DNA of 64,000 bases from Sphaerisporangium krabiense (GTDB lineage: Bacteria; Actinomycetota; Actinomycetes; Streptosporangiales; Streptosporangiaceae): contig NZ_JACHBR010000001.1 of the NCBI RefSeq assembly GCF_014200435.1, positions 3,379,501-3,443,500 on the forward strand, written 5' to 3'. Position 1 is the first letter of the stretch. Each line of letters begins with the position of its first letter. A program made the translations under genes and the position numbers. Shown in pieces: positions 15,312 to 22,119 of this stretch. The notes below the pieces were generated by a model, which saw nothing but the letters and a program-made list of their open reading frames with translations, was not told where the DNA came from and made no database searches.

Positions 15312-15982
15312 ACGGCACATTCGACGAAAAGCTGCTCGGCGAGCTCAAGGCGTACATGGCGGAGCGCCAGGCCGCGGGACGCGCTCCCCGCAGGACGGGC
15401 CGCAGGCTGGTGATGGCCGTGGGCGCCGTCGGAGTCGCCGCCGCGGCGGCGGTGACCATCCCCATGGTCACCGGCTCGGCGACGCCCGCCTACGCCGTGA
15501 CCAAGAACCCCGACGGCTCGGTGACGCTGACCATCCGCGAGTTCCGCGACCCGGACGCCGTGGAGAGAAGCCTGGCGGCCGTGGGCGTGCCCGCCGACAT
15601 CGCGTACATGCCGCTCGGCAAGTGGTGTGACCGCAACCGTTACCGGCCCCTGCCGGAGGACGTGGCGGCCATCCCGACCGAGGAGGAGGCGAAGAGCGAC
15701 GACCCACAGATCGGGCCACGACTCCGCAAGAGGATGGAGAACTCCCCATCGAAGAAGGCGATGCGGCTGAAGTACGGCATCACGATCTATCCGCGGTACA
15801 TCCGGCCAGGCCAGACACTGGTGATCGACATCGCCGAGAACGACAGGCGGGCCGCCGATGAGCCGGGCGTCATCATGAAACTCAGAGGCGGCCTCACCGA
15901 GGGGCCCGTCCAGCCGTGTCGGCTGGTCGACGACGTTGACGCCTTCGAGGTCGGCGACGCCACACCCCCTCCCGGCGAGTGA
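15308..15982 (+). CDS. Single-pass membrane protein coupled to the ECF sigma factor
   Basis: A 224-residue protein beginning MNGTFDEKLLGELKAYMAER. One transmembrane helix at about 33-53 (RLVMAVGAVGVAAAAAVTIP) separates a 30-residue basic cytoplasmic tail from an extracytoplasmic domain of about 165 residues. Position and topology suggest a sigma-associated regulatory protein. The short cytoplasmic tail has no HxxxCxxC zinc motif, so it is not a classical ZAS anti-sigma factor. The outer domain has two Cys (GKWCDRN and VQPCRLV). Coupled by a 4-bp overlap to the sigma gene. Confidence 0.72.
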   Translation: MNGTFDEKLLGELKAYMAERQAAGRAPRRTGRRLVMAVGAVGVAAAAAVTIPMVTGSATPAYAVTKNPDGSVTLTIREFRDPDAVERSLAAVGVPADIAYMPLGKWCDRNRYRPLPEDVAAIPTEEEAKSDDPQIGPRLRKRMENSPSKKAMRLKYGITIYPRYIRPGQTLVIDIAENDRRAADEPGVIMKLRGGLTEGPVQPCRLVDDVDAFEVGDATPPPGE

Positions 15983-16175
15983 CACCGCCCGTCTCCTGTC
16001 TGTGACTGAGCCCGTCTTCCGCTCCTGACGCGGATTCCCGCCGCCTCGTGACGACGTCCTAGACGAGAGCCGTAACGCCGTCCTTTCCGCGTGCTTGGAC
16101 ACCCCATTGGCGGACATGATTCTCGATGGTGGGCCGGTAGCGTGCGCGTACCGGGATGAGTGGGAGACTGCGGGC

Positions 16176-17390
16176 ATGGCACGCCCTGAGGTGACCTACG
16201 ACGACGTGGTCGCCGCCCGCGAACTGCTGGACGGTGTGATCGTCCCGACGCCGCTGCTGCATTCCCGGGTCCTCTCGGAGATGGTCGGCGGGCCGGTGTA
16301 CCTCAAGTGCGAGAACCTGCAACGGGCGGGCTCGTTCAAGGTGCGCGGGGCCTATGTCCGCATCGCCCGGCTGTCCGAGGAGGAGCGGGCGCGGGGCGTG
16401 GTGGCCGCGAGCGCGGGCAACCACGCCCAGGGGGTCGCGCTGGCGTCGGGGCTGCTCGGCTGCAAGGCGACGGTGTTCATGCCGCACGGCGCGCCGCTGC
16501 CGAAGGTCGAGGCCACGCGCTCCTACGGCGCGGATGTGATCTTCGCGGGCACCGTCGTGGACGAGGCGCTGGCCGCCGCGCGCGAGTACGCCGAAGAGAC
16601 CGGGGCCGTCTTCATCCACCCCTTCGACCATCCCGACATCGTCGCGGGTCAGGGCACGGTCGGCCTGGAGATCGTCGAACAGCTTCCCGAGGTCGGGACG
16701 ATCACCGCGGCCGTGGGCGGCGGCGGGCTCGCGGCGGGGGTCGCGCTCGCGGTCAAGTCGATGCGCCCCGGCGTCAAGATCGTCGGGGTGCAGGCCGAGC
16801 GCGCCGCCGCCTACCCGGCCTCGCTCGCCGCCGGGCACCCCGTCGCGGTGGACCCCGCGTCCACGATGGCGGACGGCATCGCGGTCGGCCGCCCCGGCGA
16901 CATCACCTTCGAAATGATCCACTACCTGGTCGACAGCGTGGTCACGGTCTCGGAGGAGACGCTGTCCCGGGCGCTGCTGCTCTGCCTGGAGCGCACGAAG
17001 CTCGTGGTCGAGCCCGCGGGCGTGGCCGGGGTGGCGGCGCTGCTGGAGCTGCCCCGGGCCTTCGAGCCTCCCGTGGTCGCCATCCTCTCCGGCGGCAACA
17101 TCGACCCGCTCCTGCTGTCGCGGGTGCTGCGCCACGGCCTTTCGGTCGCCGGCCGTTACCTGGCCTTCAGGATCCGCCTCCCCGACCACCCCGGCGCCCT
17201 GGCCACCCTGCTCGCCCGCCTCGCCGACCTGGGGGCCAACGTCCTGGACGTCGGCCACGAACGCGTCAACCCCCGCCTCCACCTCGACGAGGCCGAAGTC
17301 CTCCTCCACCTGGAAACCCGCGGCCCCATCCACTGCGACGAGGTCCTCACCGGCCTCCGCCGCTTCGGCTACAAACTCATCTTCACCTGA
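16176..17390 (+). CDS. ilvA: Threonine ammonia-lyase (threonine dehydratase) with ACT domain
   Basis: It deaminates threonine (and serine) to 2-oxobutanoate, the entry to isoleucine synthesis or a catabolic step. The 404 residues from ATG 16176 (RBS GGGAG) include the PLP lysine in AGSFKVRGA, the carboxylate-binding ASAGNHAQG, the phosphate-binding GGGGLAAG and the SGGNIDP motif. A C-terminal ACT domain (about 328-404, FRIRLPDHPGALATLLARL) suggests allosteric control. Its length matches single-ACT enzymes of about 400 residues rather than the 510-residue two-ACT biosynthetic form, so a catabolic (TdcB-like) role is possible. Confidence 0.92.
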   Translation: MARPEVTYDDVVAARELLDGVIVPTPLLHSRVLSEMVGGPVYLKCENLQRAGSFKVRGAYVRIARLSEEERARGVVAASAGNHAQGVALASGLLGCKATVFMPHGAPLPKVEATRSYGADVIFAGTVVDEALAAAREYAEETGAVFIHPFDHPDIVAGQGTVGLEIVEQLPEVGTITAAVGGGGLAAGVALAVKSMRPGVKIVGVQAERAAAYPASLAAGHPVAVDPASTMADGIAVGRPGDITFEMIHYLVDSVVTVSEETLSRALLLCLERTKLVVEPAGVAGVAALLELPRAFEPPVVAILSGGNIDPLLLSRVLRHGLSVAGRYLAFRIRLPDHPGALATLLARLADLGANVLDVGHERVNPRLHLDEAEVLLHLETRGPIHCDEVLTGLRRFGYKLIFT

Positions 17391-17429
17391 ACAAAGCCGC
17401 TCCGGAGTCGATATACAGGGCGATATGGA

Positions 17430-17570
17430 GTGAATGCCGGTCAGGTGGCCCTTACTGATATTCCATTGCCGTCCTGGCGTATCGCTCGACCGCATGGCCG
17501 TCAGGTCGCGATGAAGTTACCCTGTGAGAGCAGCCTGACCTACCGGCATGAGAAGCCAGAGGCCACGTGA
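17430..17570 (+). CDS. Possible 46-residue ORF coupled to the methyltransferase
   Basis: A frame from GTG 17430 (VNAGQVALTDIPLPSWRIAR) runs to a TGA at 17568-17570 that overlaps the GTG start of the methyltransferase by the GTGA arrangement. A second in-frame GTG is at 17445. The RBS is weak (GGAG touches the first GTG). Codon use is less GC-biased than in neighbouring genes, like the methyltransferase itself. It could be a leader, a modified precursor peptide or chance. Confidence 0.22.
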   Translation: MNAGQVALTDIPLPSWRIARPHGRQVAMKLPCESSLTYRHEKPEAT

Positions 17571-18679
17571 GTATTGATCAGCGCATTACCGGCCTTTCCG
17601 GTCGACTGAGTGGCCTGGACGACAGGTGGCGCGCTGCGTTTCACGCTGTGCCGCGTCACCTGTTCATTCCCGAAAGGGCCTGGTATCACTCACCTGACGG
17701 CCCTGACCATCTCATCGACAGGAGTGTCGATCCTGACGCGTGGATGGACGCCGTCTATTCCGACGCGCCGATCGTCACGCAACTCGACGACGGTGCGACC
17801 GATATAGCGGAAGGCAAAGGTGCCTTCACCTCGTCATCGTCCATGCCCAGTGCCGTCGCGGCGACCTTGCGACCGCTCGACCCGTACGACGGCGACGAGG
17901 TACTGGAGATCGGCACGGGCACGGGCTGGACGGCGGGACTGCTGGCGCATCGTCTCGGGGACGAGCACGTGACGAGCATCGAAATCGACCCGGCCGTGCA
18001 CGCCGTGGCCGCCGAGAACCTGCGAAGGTCCGGGCACTCGCCCAGGCTGGTGCTGGGGGACGGAGCCGTCGGGTACGCCGACGGTGCGCCCTACGACCGG
18101 GTACACGTGACCTGTGGTGTTTCCGAAGTGCCCTACCCGTGGATTGAGCAGGCTCGTCCCGGCGGGGCGATCGTGCTGCCTTGGACGCCTCGCCGGCAAG
18201 GCGGATACCTGACCGTGCTCACCGTGGTCGGAGACGGTACGGCGGTGGGCAGGTTCCACGGGGGCGTCGGCTTCATGCCGCTACGGTCGCAGAGGTGGGC
18301 CCGTCCCCAGCTTGAAGGCGACCATCGCAGATCATCGACCTCCCTCGATCCGCGCCGGGTGGTGAGGTCCTCGACCGGAGCCGACATCGCCGTGGCGGGC
18401 CTGCTGCCGGATGTGTACGTCACGCACGCGGACCAGGAGGACGGCGGATTCCACCTCTCCTTATGGTCGGACCGGTCTGACGCCCAGGTTCACTACGCGC
18501 CCGACCACAAGCGCGTCGCAGTCCTCCAGAGAGGACCTCGCGATCTCTGGGACGAGGTCGAGGCCGCCTATCTGCGGTGGGTCTCCTGGGGCACCCCCTC
18601 CAAGGAACGCTTCGGAATGACCGTCACCCCCCAAGGCCAGCACATTTGGCTGGACAGCCCCCAAAACCCGCTCGGATAG
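17567..18679 (+). CDS. Protein-L-isoaspartate O-methyltransferase-like protein with C-terminal extension
   Basis: A 370-residue SAM-dependent methyltransferase. Motif I is VLEIGTGTGWTAGLLAHRLG (about 112-131), followed by the acidic loop SIEIDP; VPRHLFIP near the N-terminus and VTCGVSEVPYPWIEQ are isoaspartyl-methyltransferase (PCMT) features. Repair PCMTs have about 210-230 residues; this protein adds about 140 at the C-terminus, as in the PCMT-like enzymes found in some actinobacterial RiPP clusters. No precursor or modifying enzyme is certain next to it, so repair versus peptide modification stays open. Its codon use is less GC-biased than that of neighbours, and it borders the XRE/DUF397 island. 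Confidence 0.75.
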   Translation: MSIDQRITGLSGRLSGLDDRWRAAFHAVPRHLFIPERAWYHSPDGPDHLIDRSVDPDAWMDAVYSDAPIVTQLDDGATDIAEGKGAFTSSSSMPSAVAATLRPLDPYDGDEVLEIGTGTGWTAGLLAHRLGDEHVTSIEIDPAVHAVAAENLRRSGHSPRLVLGDGAVGYADGAPYDRVHVTCGVSEVPYPWIEQARPGGAIVLPWTPRRQGGYLTVLTVVGDGTAVGRFHGGVGFMPLRSQRWARPQLEGDHRRSSTSLDPRRVVRSSTGADIAVAGLLPDVYVTHADQEDGGFHLSLWSDRSDAQVHYAPDHKRVAVLQRGPRDLWDEVEAAYLRWVSWGTPSKERFGMTVTPQGQHIWLDSPQNPLG

Positions 18680-19019
18680 GCACACGGAGAGCCCGAGAAT
18701 CGGGGCGGCTCCGCCCGGTAATGGTCCCTCGCTCTGCTCGGGGCTGTTTTCTGGGGCCTCCGGCCCGATGGGCCTCGCCTTCGGGCTCGGACTGTGTTTC
18801 CCAGGGGCCTGGCGGTCCTTCACAGCCTCGCGTCCTTCGGAGAGAACACGCGGCAGACCGGGCGAACGCCGGGATACCAAGAGCGACCCGCGGAACTCGC
18901 ATTGATCACCGACAAGCAGTGGCTGGGGTGAGTTTCCCCCACCCGTGCCGCACCGTCGTGGTCGCCCACCGTGAGCCCACCCATCAACGCTCGGCCCGCC
19001 GCCCAGGTGGTGCACCCCG
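18680..19019. other. Intergenic, hairpin-rich, contains the start of a duplicated block
   Basis: No convincing gene. Just after the methyltransferase stop a GGGCGG/CCGCCC hairpin (about 18703-18716) may terminate transcription. Several more GC inverted repeats follow (for example around 18755-18790). From 18918 the sequence is nearly identical to that from 19133 onward. Confidence 0.6.
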
Positions 19020-19333
19020 TCATCTGAACCCGTCGGTTTTCAGGCCCCTGATGAAGTGCTGCCACGCCTCGCCGGACGAACGCAGGAACGCTGCGCCAGG
19101 CTTCTTCGAGTCCCGAATGATCTTCGGCAACTAGTGGCTGGGGTGAGTTGCCCCACCCGTGCCGCTCCGTCGTGGTCGTTCGCCGTGAGCCCACCCATCA
19201 ACGCTCGGCCCGCCGCCCAGGTGGTGCACCCCGTCATCTGAACCCGTCGGTTTTCAGGCCCCTGATGAAGTGCTGCCACGCCTCGCCGGACGAACGCAGG
19301 AACGCTGCGCCAGGCTTCTTCGAGTCGCGAATG
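18918..19333. repeat. Tandem duplication of about 200 bp (period 214-215)
   Basis: The blocks 18918-19119 and 19133-19333 are nearly identical, with a few substitutions and a one-base indel (AGTTTCCCCC against AGTTGCCCC). Each holds about 100 bp of sequence downstream of the DUF397 gene plus the last about 30 codons of DUF397. The second copy is part of the intact gene at 19234-19431; the first is a remnant. It suggests slippage or loss of one of two DUF397 paralogues. Confidence 0.9.
19020..19130 (-). pseudogene. Truncated DUF397 C-terminal remnant
   Basis: On the reverse strand this stretch encodes IIRDSKKPGAAFLRSSGEAW and then QHFIRGLKTDGFR before a TGA, the same residues as the end of the intact DUF397 protein downstream of it in the repeat. 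Upstream in frame there is a TAG five codons before the conserved RDSKKPG, and no start or N-terminal half remains. It is therefore a broken copy produced by the tandem duplication. Confidence 0.82.
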
Positions 19334-19431
19334 GCTCTGCCCCTGTCGGGGAGGATGGCGACTTCCACGCAGTTGTCGTTTGAGGTGCTGCGAATACTCT
19401 TACGCCAGGTGAGTGGGGCGCTGCGATCCAC
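19234..19431 (-). CDS. DUF397-domain protein
   Basis: A 65-residue protein from GTG 19431 (RBS GAGG about 8 nt upstream). It has the DUF397 pattern: a Trp-Arg-Lys-Ser start (LTWRKSIRSTSNDNCVEVAI), then RDSKKPGA and EAWQHFIRGLK. DUF397 proteins are encoded beside XRE/DUF5753 regulators in actinomycetes and probably act as their antagonist or partner in developmental control, as in the whiJ-type loci. The XRE gene ends 11 bp upstream on the same strand, so they form an operon. The 3' half is part of a tandem duplication. Confidence 0.9.
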   Translation of the reverse strand: MDRSAPLTWRKSIRSTSNDNCVEVAILPDRGRAIRDSKKPGAAFLRSSGEAWQHFIRGLKTDGFR

Positions 19432-19442
19432 GTTACAGGCCT

Positions 19443-20294
19443 CTATTCGTGCTGGAGTTTTCCATGAAGTTCCAACAGGTGCCGCACCGATTCATCGGGA
19501 GACATCGCCGACGCCTGCGCCTGGCTGTAGGTGAGGGTGAAGCGCCGGATCTCCTCGGGAGTCTCCAGCCAGAGACTGTCGGTGAGCGTTGACAGGTGGA
19601 CAAGGCTCGGGTCGTCGGGGGACGGAAAGTCCAGAATAACGAATGGTCCGTCCAAGGCCGGATGTGCGCCCACGGAGTTCGGGAGAACCTGGACAGTGAT
19701 GTGCGGCTGACCGGCCATCTCCACCAGGTGTTTCATCTGGTCTCGCATGACAGCCGGGCCGCCGATGTTTTTCAGGAGAGCCGCTTCGTCGATCACCGCG
19801 ACAAGTGTGGGCGGGTTCCGGCGGCTGAGGATCTCCTGGCGCGCGAGCCTGGCTTCGACGTGCCGCTCGAACAGGGACTCGTTGAGCACCTGTCCGCCAC
19901 GGAACACGGCGACCATGTAGGCGGCGGTCTGCAGCAGACCCGGTACGACTACGGCCTCGTAGGTTCGGATCATTGAGGCGCCCGCCTCGAAGTCGGGCAG
20001 CGAACTCCGGAAGACGTCTTGGTAGTCGGCCCACCAGCCGCGCTGCCGCGATTCTCTCGCCAGCGTTATCAGGGCTTCCCGTCGGCGCTCGTCCGTTACT
20101 CCGTAGAGGTCGAGCAACCCTCGGATGTCGTGCGGGGCCGGGCGCTTCCACTCGTCACGCTCCATCCTCGTGATCTTGGACGGATCCCAGTCCAATCTCT
20201 TGGCTGCTTCTGCCGCGGTCAGTCCTGCTTCGAGGCGCAGTTGGCGGAGGGCGGCGGATAGGCGTCGTCGCTTGACGGTCGGGCTGCTTGTCAT
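19443..20294 (-). CDS. WhiJ-type XRE regulator (HTH plus DUF5753)
   Basis: A 283-residue protein. An XRE helix-turn-helix covers about residues 10-65 (ALRQLRLEAGLTAAEAAKRL, DPSKITRMERDE). The rest is the DUF5753/Scr1-type domain, with SMIRTYEAVVVPGLLQTAAY and PHITVQVLPNSVGAHPALDG characteristic. Paralogues are abundant in sporulating actinomycetes, where WhiJ-like proteins repress developmental genes together with a DUF397 partner. The divergent RsbW-like gene and the dyad at 20338-20380 in the shared promoter region complete a typical three-gene module. Confidence 0.92.
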   Translation of the reverse strand: MTSSPTVKRRRLSAALRQLRLEAGLTAAEAAKRLDWDPSKITRMERDEWKRPAPHDIRGLLDLYGVTDERRREALITLARESRQRGWWADYQDVFRSSLPDFEAGASMIRTYEAVVVPGLLQTAAYMVAVFRGGQVLNESLFERHVEARLARQEILSRRNPPTLVAVIDEAALLKNIGGPAVMRDQMKHLVEMAGQPHITVQVLPNSVGAHPALDGPFVILDFPSPDDPSLVHLSTLTDSLWLETPEEIRRFTLTYSQAQASAMSPDESVRHLLELHGKLQHE

Positions 20295-20337
20295 CGCTCT
20301 CCCTGTATCGACACGTATTAACAGATCCGCGCCAAAC

Positions 20338-20380
20338 GACTCAAAGTGCGTAAGTCAACTTACGTCTTGCAACTTGAGTC
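20338..20380. promoter_or_regulatory. Nested inverted repeats, candidate operator of the XRE regulator
   Basis: The inner dyad CGTAAGT / ACTTACG (20349-20355 and 20358-20364) is perfect with a 2-bp centre. An outer pair GACTCAA / TTGAGTC (20338-20344 and 20374-20380) brackets it. The site lies 44 bp upstream of the XRE start, between the divergent XRE and RsbW-like genes, and is AT-richer than its surroundings. Autoregulation by the XRE protein is inferred. Confidence 0.55.
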
Positions 20381-20508
20381 CTGGGCCATCACTATAGTCA
20401 CACGGATCGTCGCCCACAGTAACGACAAAGGGGTGGCAAGAGACGGGGCTCGCCACGGCGGTGCAGGCCGGGCGAGCCCCTTGAATCGGACAACGGAGGT
20501 CCGAATCC

Positions 20509-20616
20509 ATGCGCGACTCTAGTAGCGCCCGAGGGATCATCCGAACGTGCCGGCGCGCCGACCGGCGCCCTTGGCCGCACGGCCGGAGACCACACCGGCA
20601 GACGGCAGCCGTATGA
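20509..20616 (+). CDS. Possible 35-residue leader ORF coupled to the RsbW-like gene
   Basis: The frame MRDSSSARGIIRTCRRADRR continues to 35 residues and is rich in Arg. It has a good RBS (GGAGG, 9 nt before the ATG). Its TGA at 20614-20616 overlaps the ATG at 20613 of the downstream frame as ATGA, the standard actinobacterial coupling arrangement. This favours 20613 as the start of the RsbW-like protein. It could be a regulatory leader or a small protein. Confidence 0.35.
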   Translation: MRDSSSARGIIRTCRRADRRPWPHGRRPHRQTAAV

Positions 20617-21440
20617 GCAGGCCTGGCCACGGGACACGAACGGAAGGGCGTCATCGCCGGGGAAAGGCTGCGGAGAGGGTCGTCCCGCGACGATGGGACG
20701 CTGCCGAGCGGGCCGCTGCTCGGCGGTTCGACCAGATGGAGCCCGCGTGGTGCGTCATGTACGGCGTGGGCAGTAGACGGTTCTACGCCATCGCCACGTG
20801 GCACGTGCTGCGACCGCTCATCGTTCAGGCGCGTGCCGTCGAGGAACTGCGCACGCTGATGCGGGAGGCCGAGCGGGCCGCGGCTTCCCCGCCGGTGGTG
20901 CCGTCCTTCGTACCTTCTCAGACGTCTGTCACGGCGCGGCGTACCCCGCCATCCCTTCCAGGAGCACCTATGCCCGCTACGCCGGACGGCTTGCGTACCG
21001 TCTGCTGGGATCTTCCCGACGATCTTTCAGTGATCGGCGAGGCTCGCCGACTCGTGGGGCGCACCCTGGCGGCCTGGCGACTCGGGCACCTCACGGACGA
21101 CGTGATCCTCGTCGTCGACGAGATCTTGGCGAATGCCGTGACCCACGGCGAGCCGCCGATCAGGCTCTCTCTCTGGGGCACCTCGGCGGAGCTGTGCGTC
21201 CGTGTCACCGATCACGGTTCTGATCTGCCCCGTCACCTTGATCTCGGGGTCGATGCCGTGCACGGCCGTGGGCTGATCATCGTCGCCGCCGTGGCCGACG
21301 AGCATGGTGTCACCCCGCTGGCGGATGGTCCCGGCAAGAGCGTCTGGGCTCGATGGCGGCAGATCACACGAACCGTGGGCGAGTCCCACGCGGCCCCGGC
21401 CACGCGTACGGTCGAGGCGCCGTCTGCGGACAATGTCTGA
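20613..21440 (+). CDS. RsbW-like ATP-binding protein (HATPase_c) with N-terminal extension
   Basis: From ATG 20613 the product has 275 residues. The C-terminal about 125 residues are a GHKL ATPase of the anti-sigma/serine-kinase type: N-box VVDEILANAVTHGEPP, then VTDHGSDLP and GRGLIIVAAVADEHG. The N-terminal about 115 residues hold a conserved-looking segment EPAWCVMYGVGSRRFYAIAT. An internal in-frame ATG at 20970 has its own strong RBS (AGGAG, 5 nt), so the ATPase domain may also be made alone. A GTG at 20547 is another candidate start. Divergent from the XRE/DUF397 pair, it is the third component of a WhiJ-type module. Confidence 0.82.
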   Translation: MSRPGHGTRTEGRHRRGKAAERVVPRRWDAAERAAARRFDQMEPAWCVMYGVGSRRFYAIATWHVLRPLIVQARAVEELRTLMREAERAAASPPVVPSFVPSQTSVTARRTPPSLPGAPMPATPDGLRTVCWDLPDDLSVIGEARRLVGRTLAAWRLGHLTDDVILVVDEILANAVTHGEPPIRLSLWGTSAELCVRVTDHGSDLPRHLDLGVDAVHGRGLIIVAAVADEHGVTPLADGPGKSVWARWRQITRTVGESHAAPATRTVEAPSADNV

Positions 21441-21591
21441 CGCGCTGTTGTTCTCACTGAACAGGGCGAGGAGAACGGGTCAGGGGCCTGACCCGCACGA
21501 TGGTCAGGCCCCCGGGTGGTCCGCTCGCACGATCCCCGCCCGGTGAGGCACCTCGATCCGGTACGGCGTCCGCGACACCCTAGGACACGGC

Positions 21592-21960
21592 TCAGCCGCC
21601 GTTGCTCAGGCAGAACCAGCCGTTCTGGACCCAGCCGTCGGCGTTCACGTAGCCGTAGGCGTGGCCGCGGACCCATTCCGGGCCGAGGAGGTCGTGGCCG
21701 GAGTCGTAGATGGTGAACGACTGGGCGGGGCCGGACTGCGGGCCGTACAAGGTTCCGATCACCCGGCCGCCGGGAGCGTCCCGGACGGTGAGGGTCTCGG
21801 CGCACACGGTCCAGCGCTTGCCCTGGTCGTCGCCGTTGGCGTACAGCAGGGGGCCGCCCGCGTGGGCCGCGACGGCGGTGCCCGCCAGGACGGCGGCGGT
21901 GACGGCGATGCCGAGGCCGGCACGCGCGACGGTCTTGCGCACAGCCATTCGCACGGACAT
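21592..21960 (-). CDS. Small secreted SH3-like protein
   Basis: A 122-residue protein with a signal peptide (MSVRMAVRKTVARAG, then a hydrophobic core ending AGTAVAAHAGG). The mature part resembles a bacterial SH3 repeat: CAETLTVRDAPGGRVIGTLY, WVRGHAYGYVNADGWVQNGW, ending CLSNGG. It has two Cys likely to pair outside the cell. An RBS (GAAAGG) precedes ATG 21960. Bacterial SH3 domains often bind peptidoglycan or surface partners; no catalytic domain is present. Confidence 0.78.
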   Translation of the reverse strand: MSVRMAVRKTVARAGLGIAVTAAVLAGTAVAAHAGGPLLYANGDDQGKRWTVCAETLTVRDAPGGRVIGTLYGPQSGPAQSFTIYDSGHDLLGPEWVRGHAYGYVNADGWVQNGWFCLSNGG

Positions 21961-22119
21961 GGAGAGAACCTTTCTCGTGGACTTCGCCCGGGGTGGGCGG
22001 TTCGGACGGAAGAATCTTGTTGCCCGATGCGTCTGGTGGGCCAGCGGTGGCGGGACAATGCCCAAGAATGCGAATCGCAGGCTTCTCACCAGCGATGATG
22101 CGAGGGGAGATGCCAAGCG

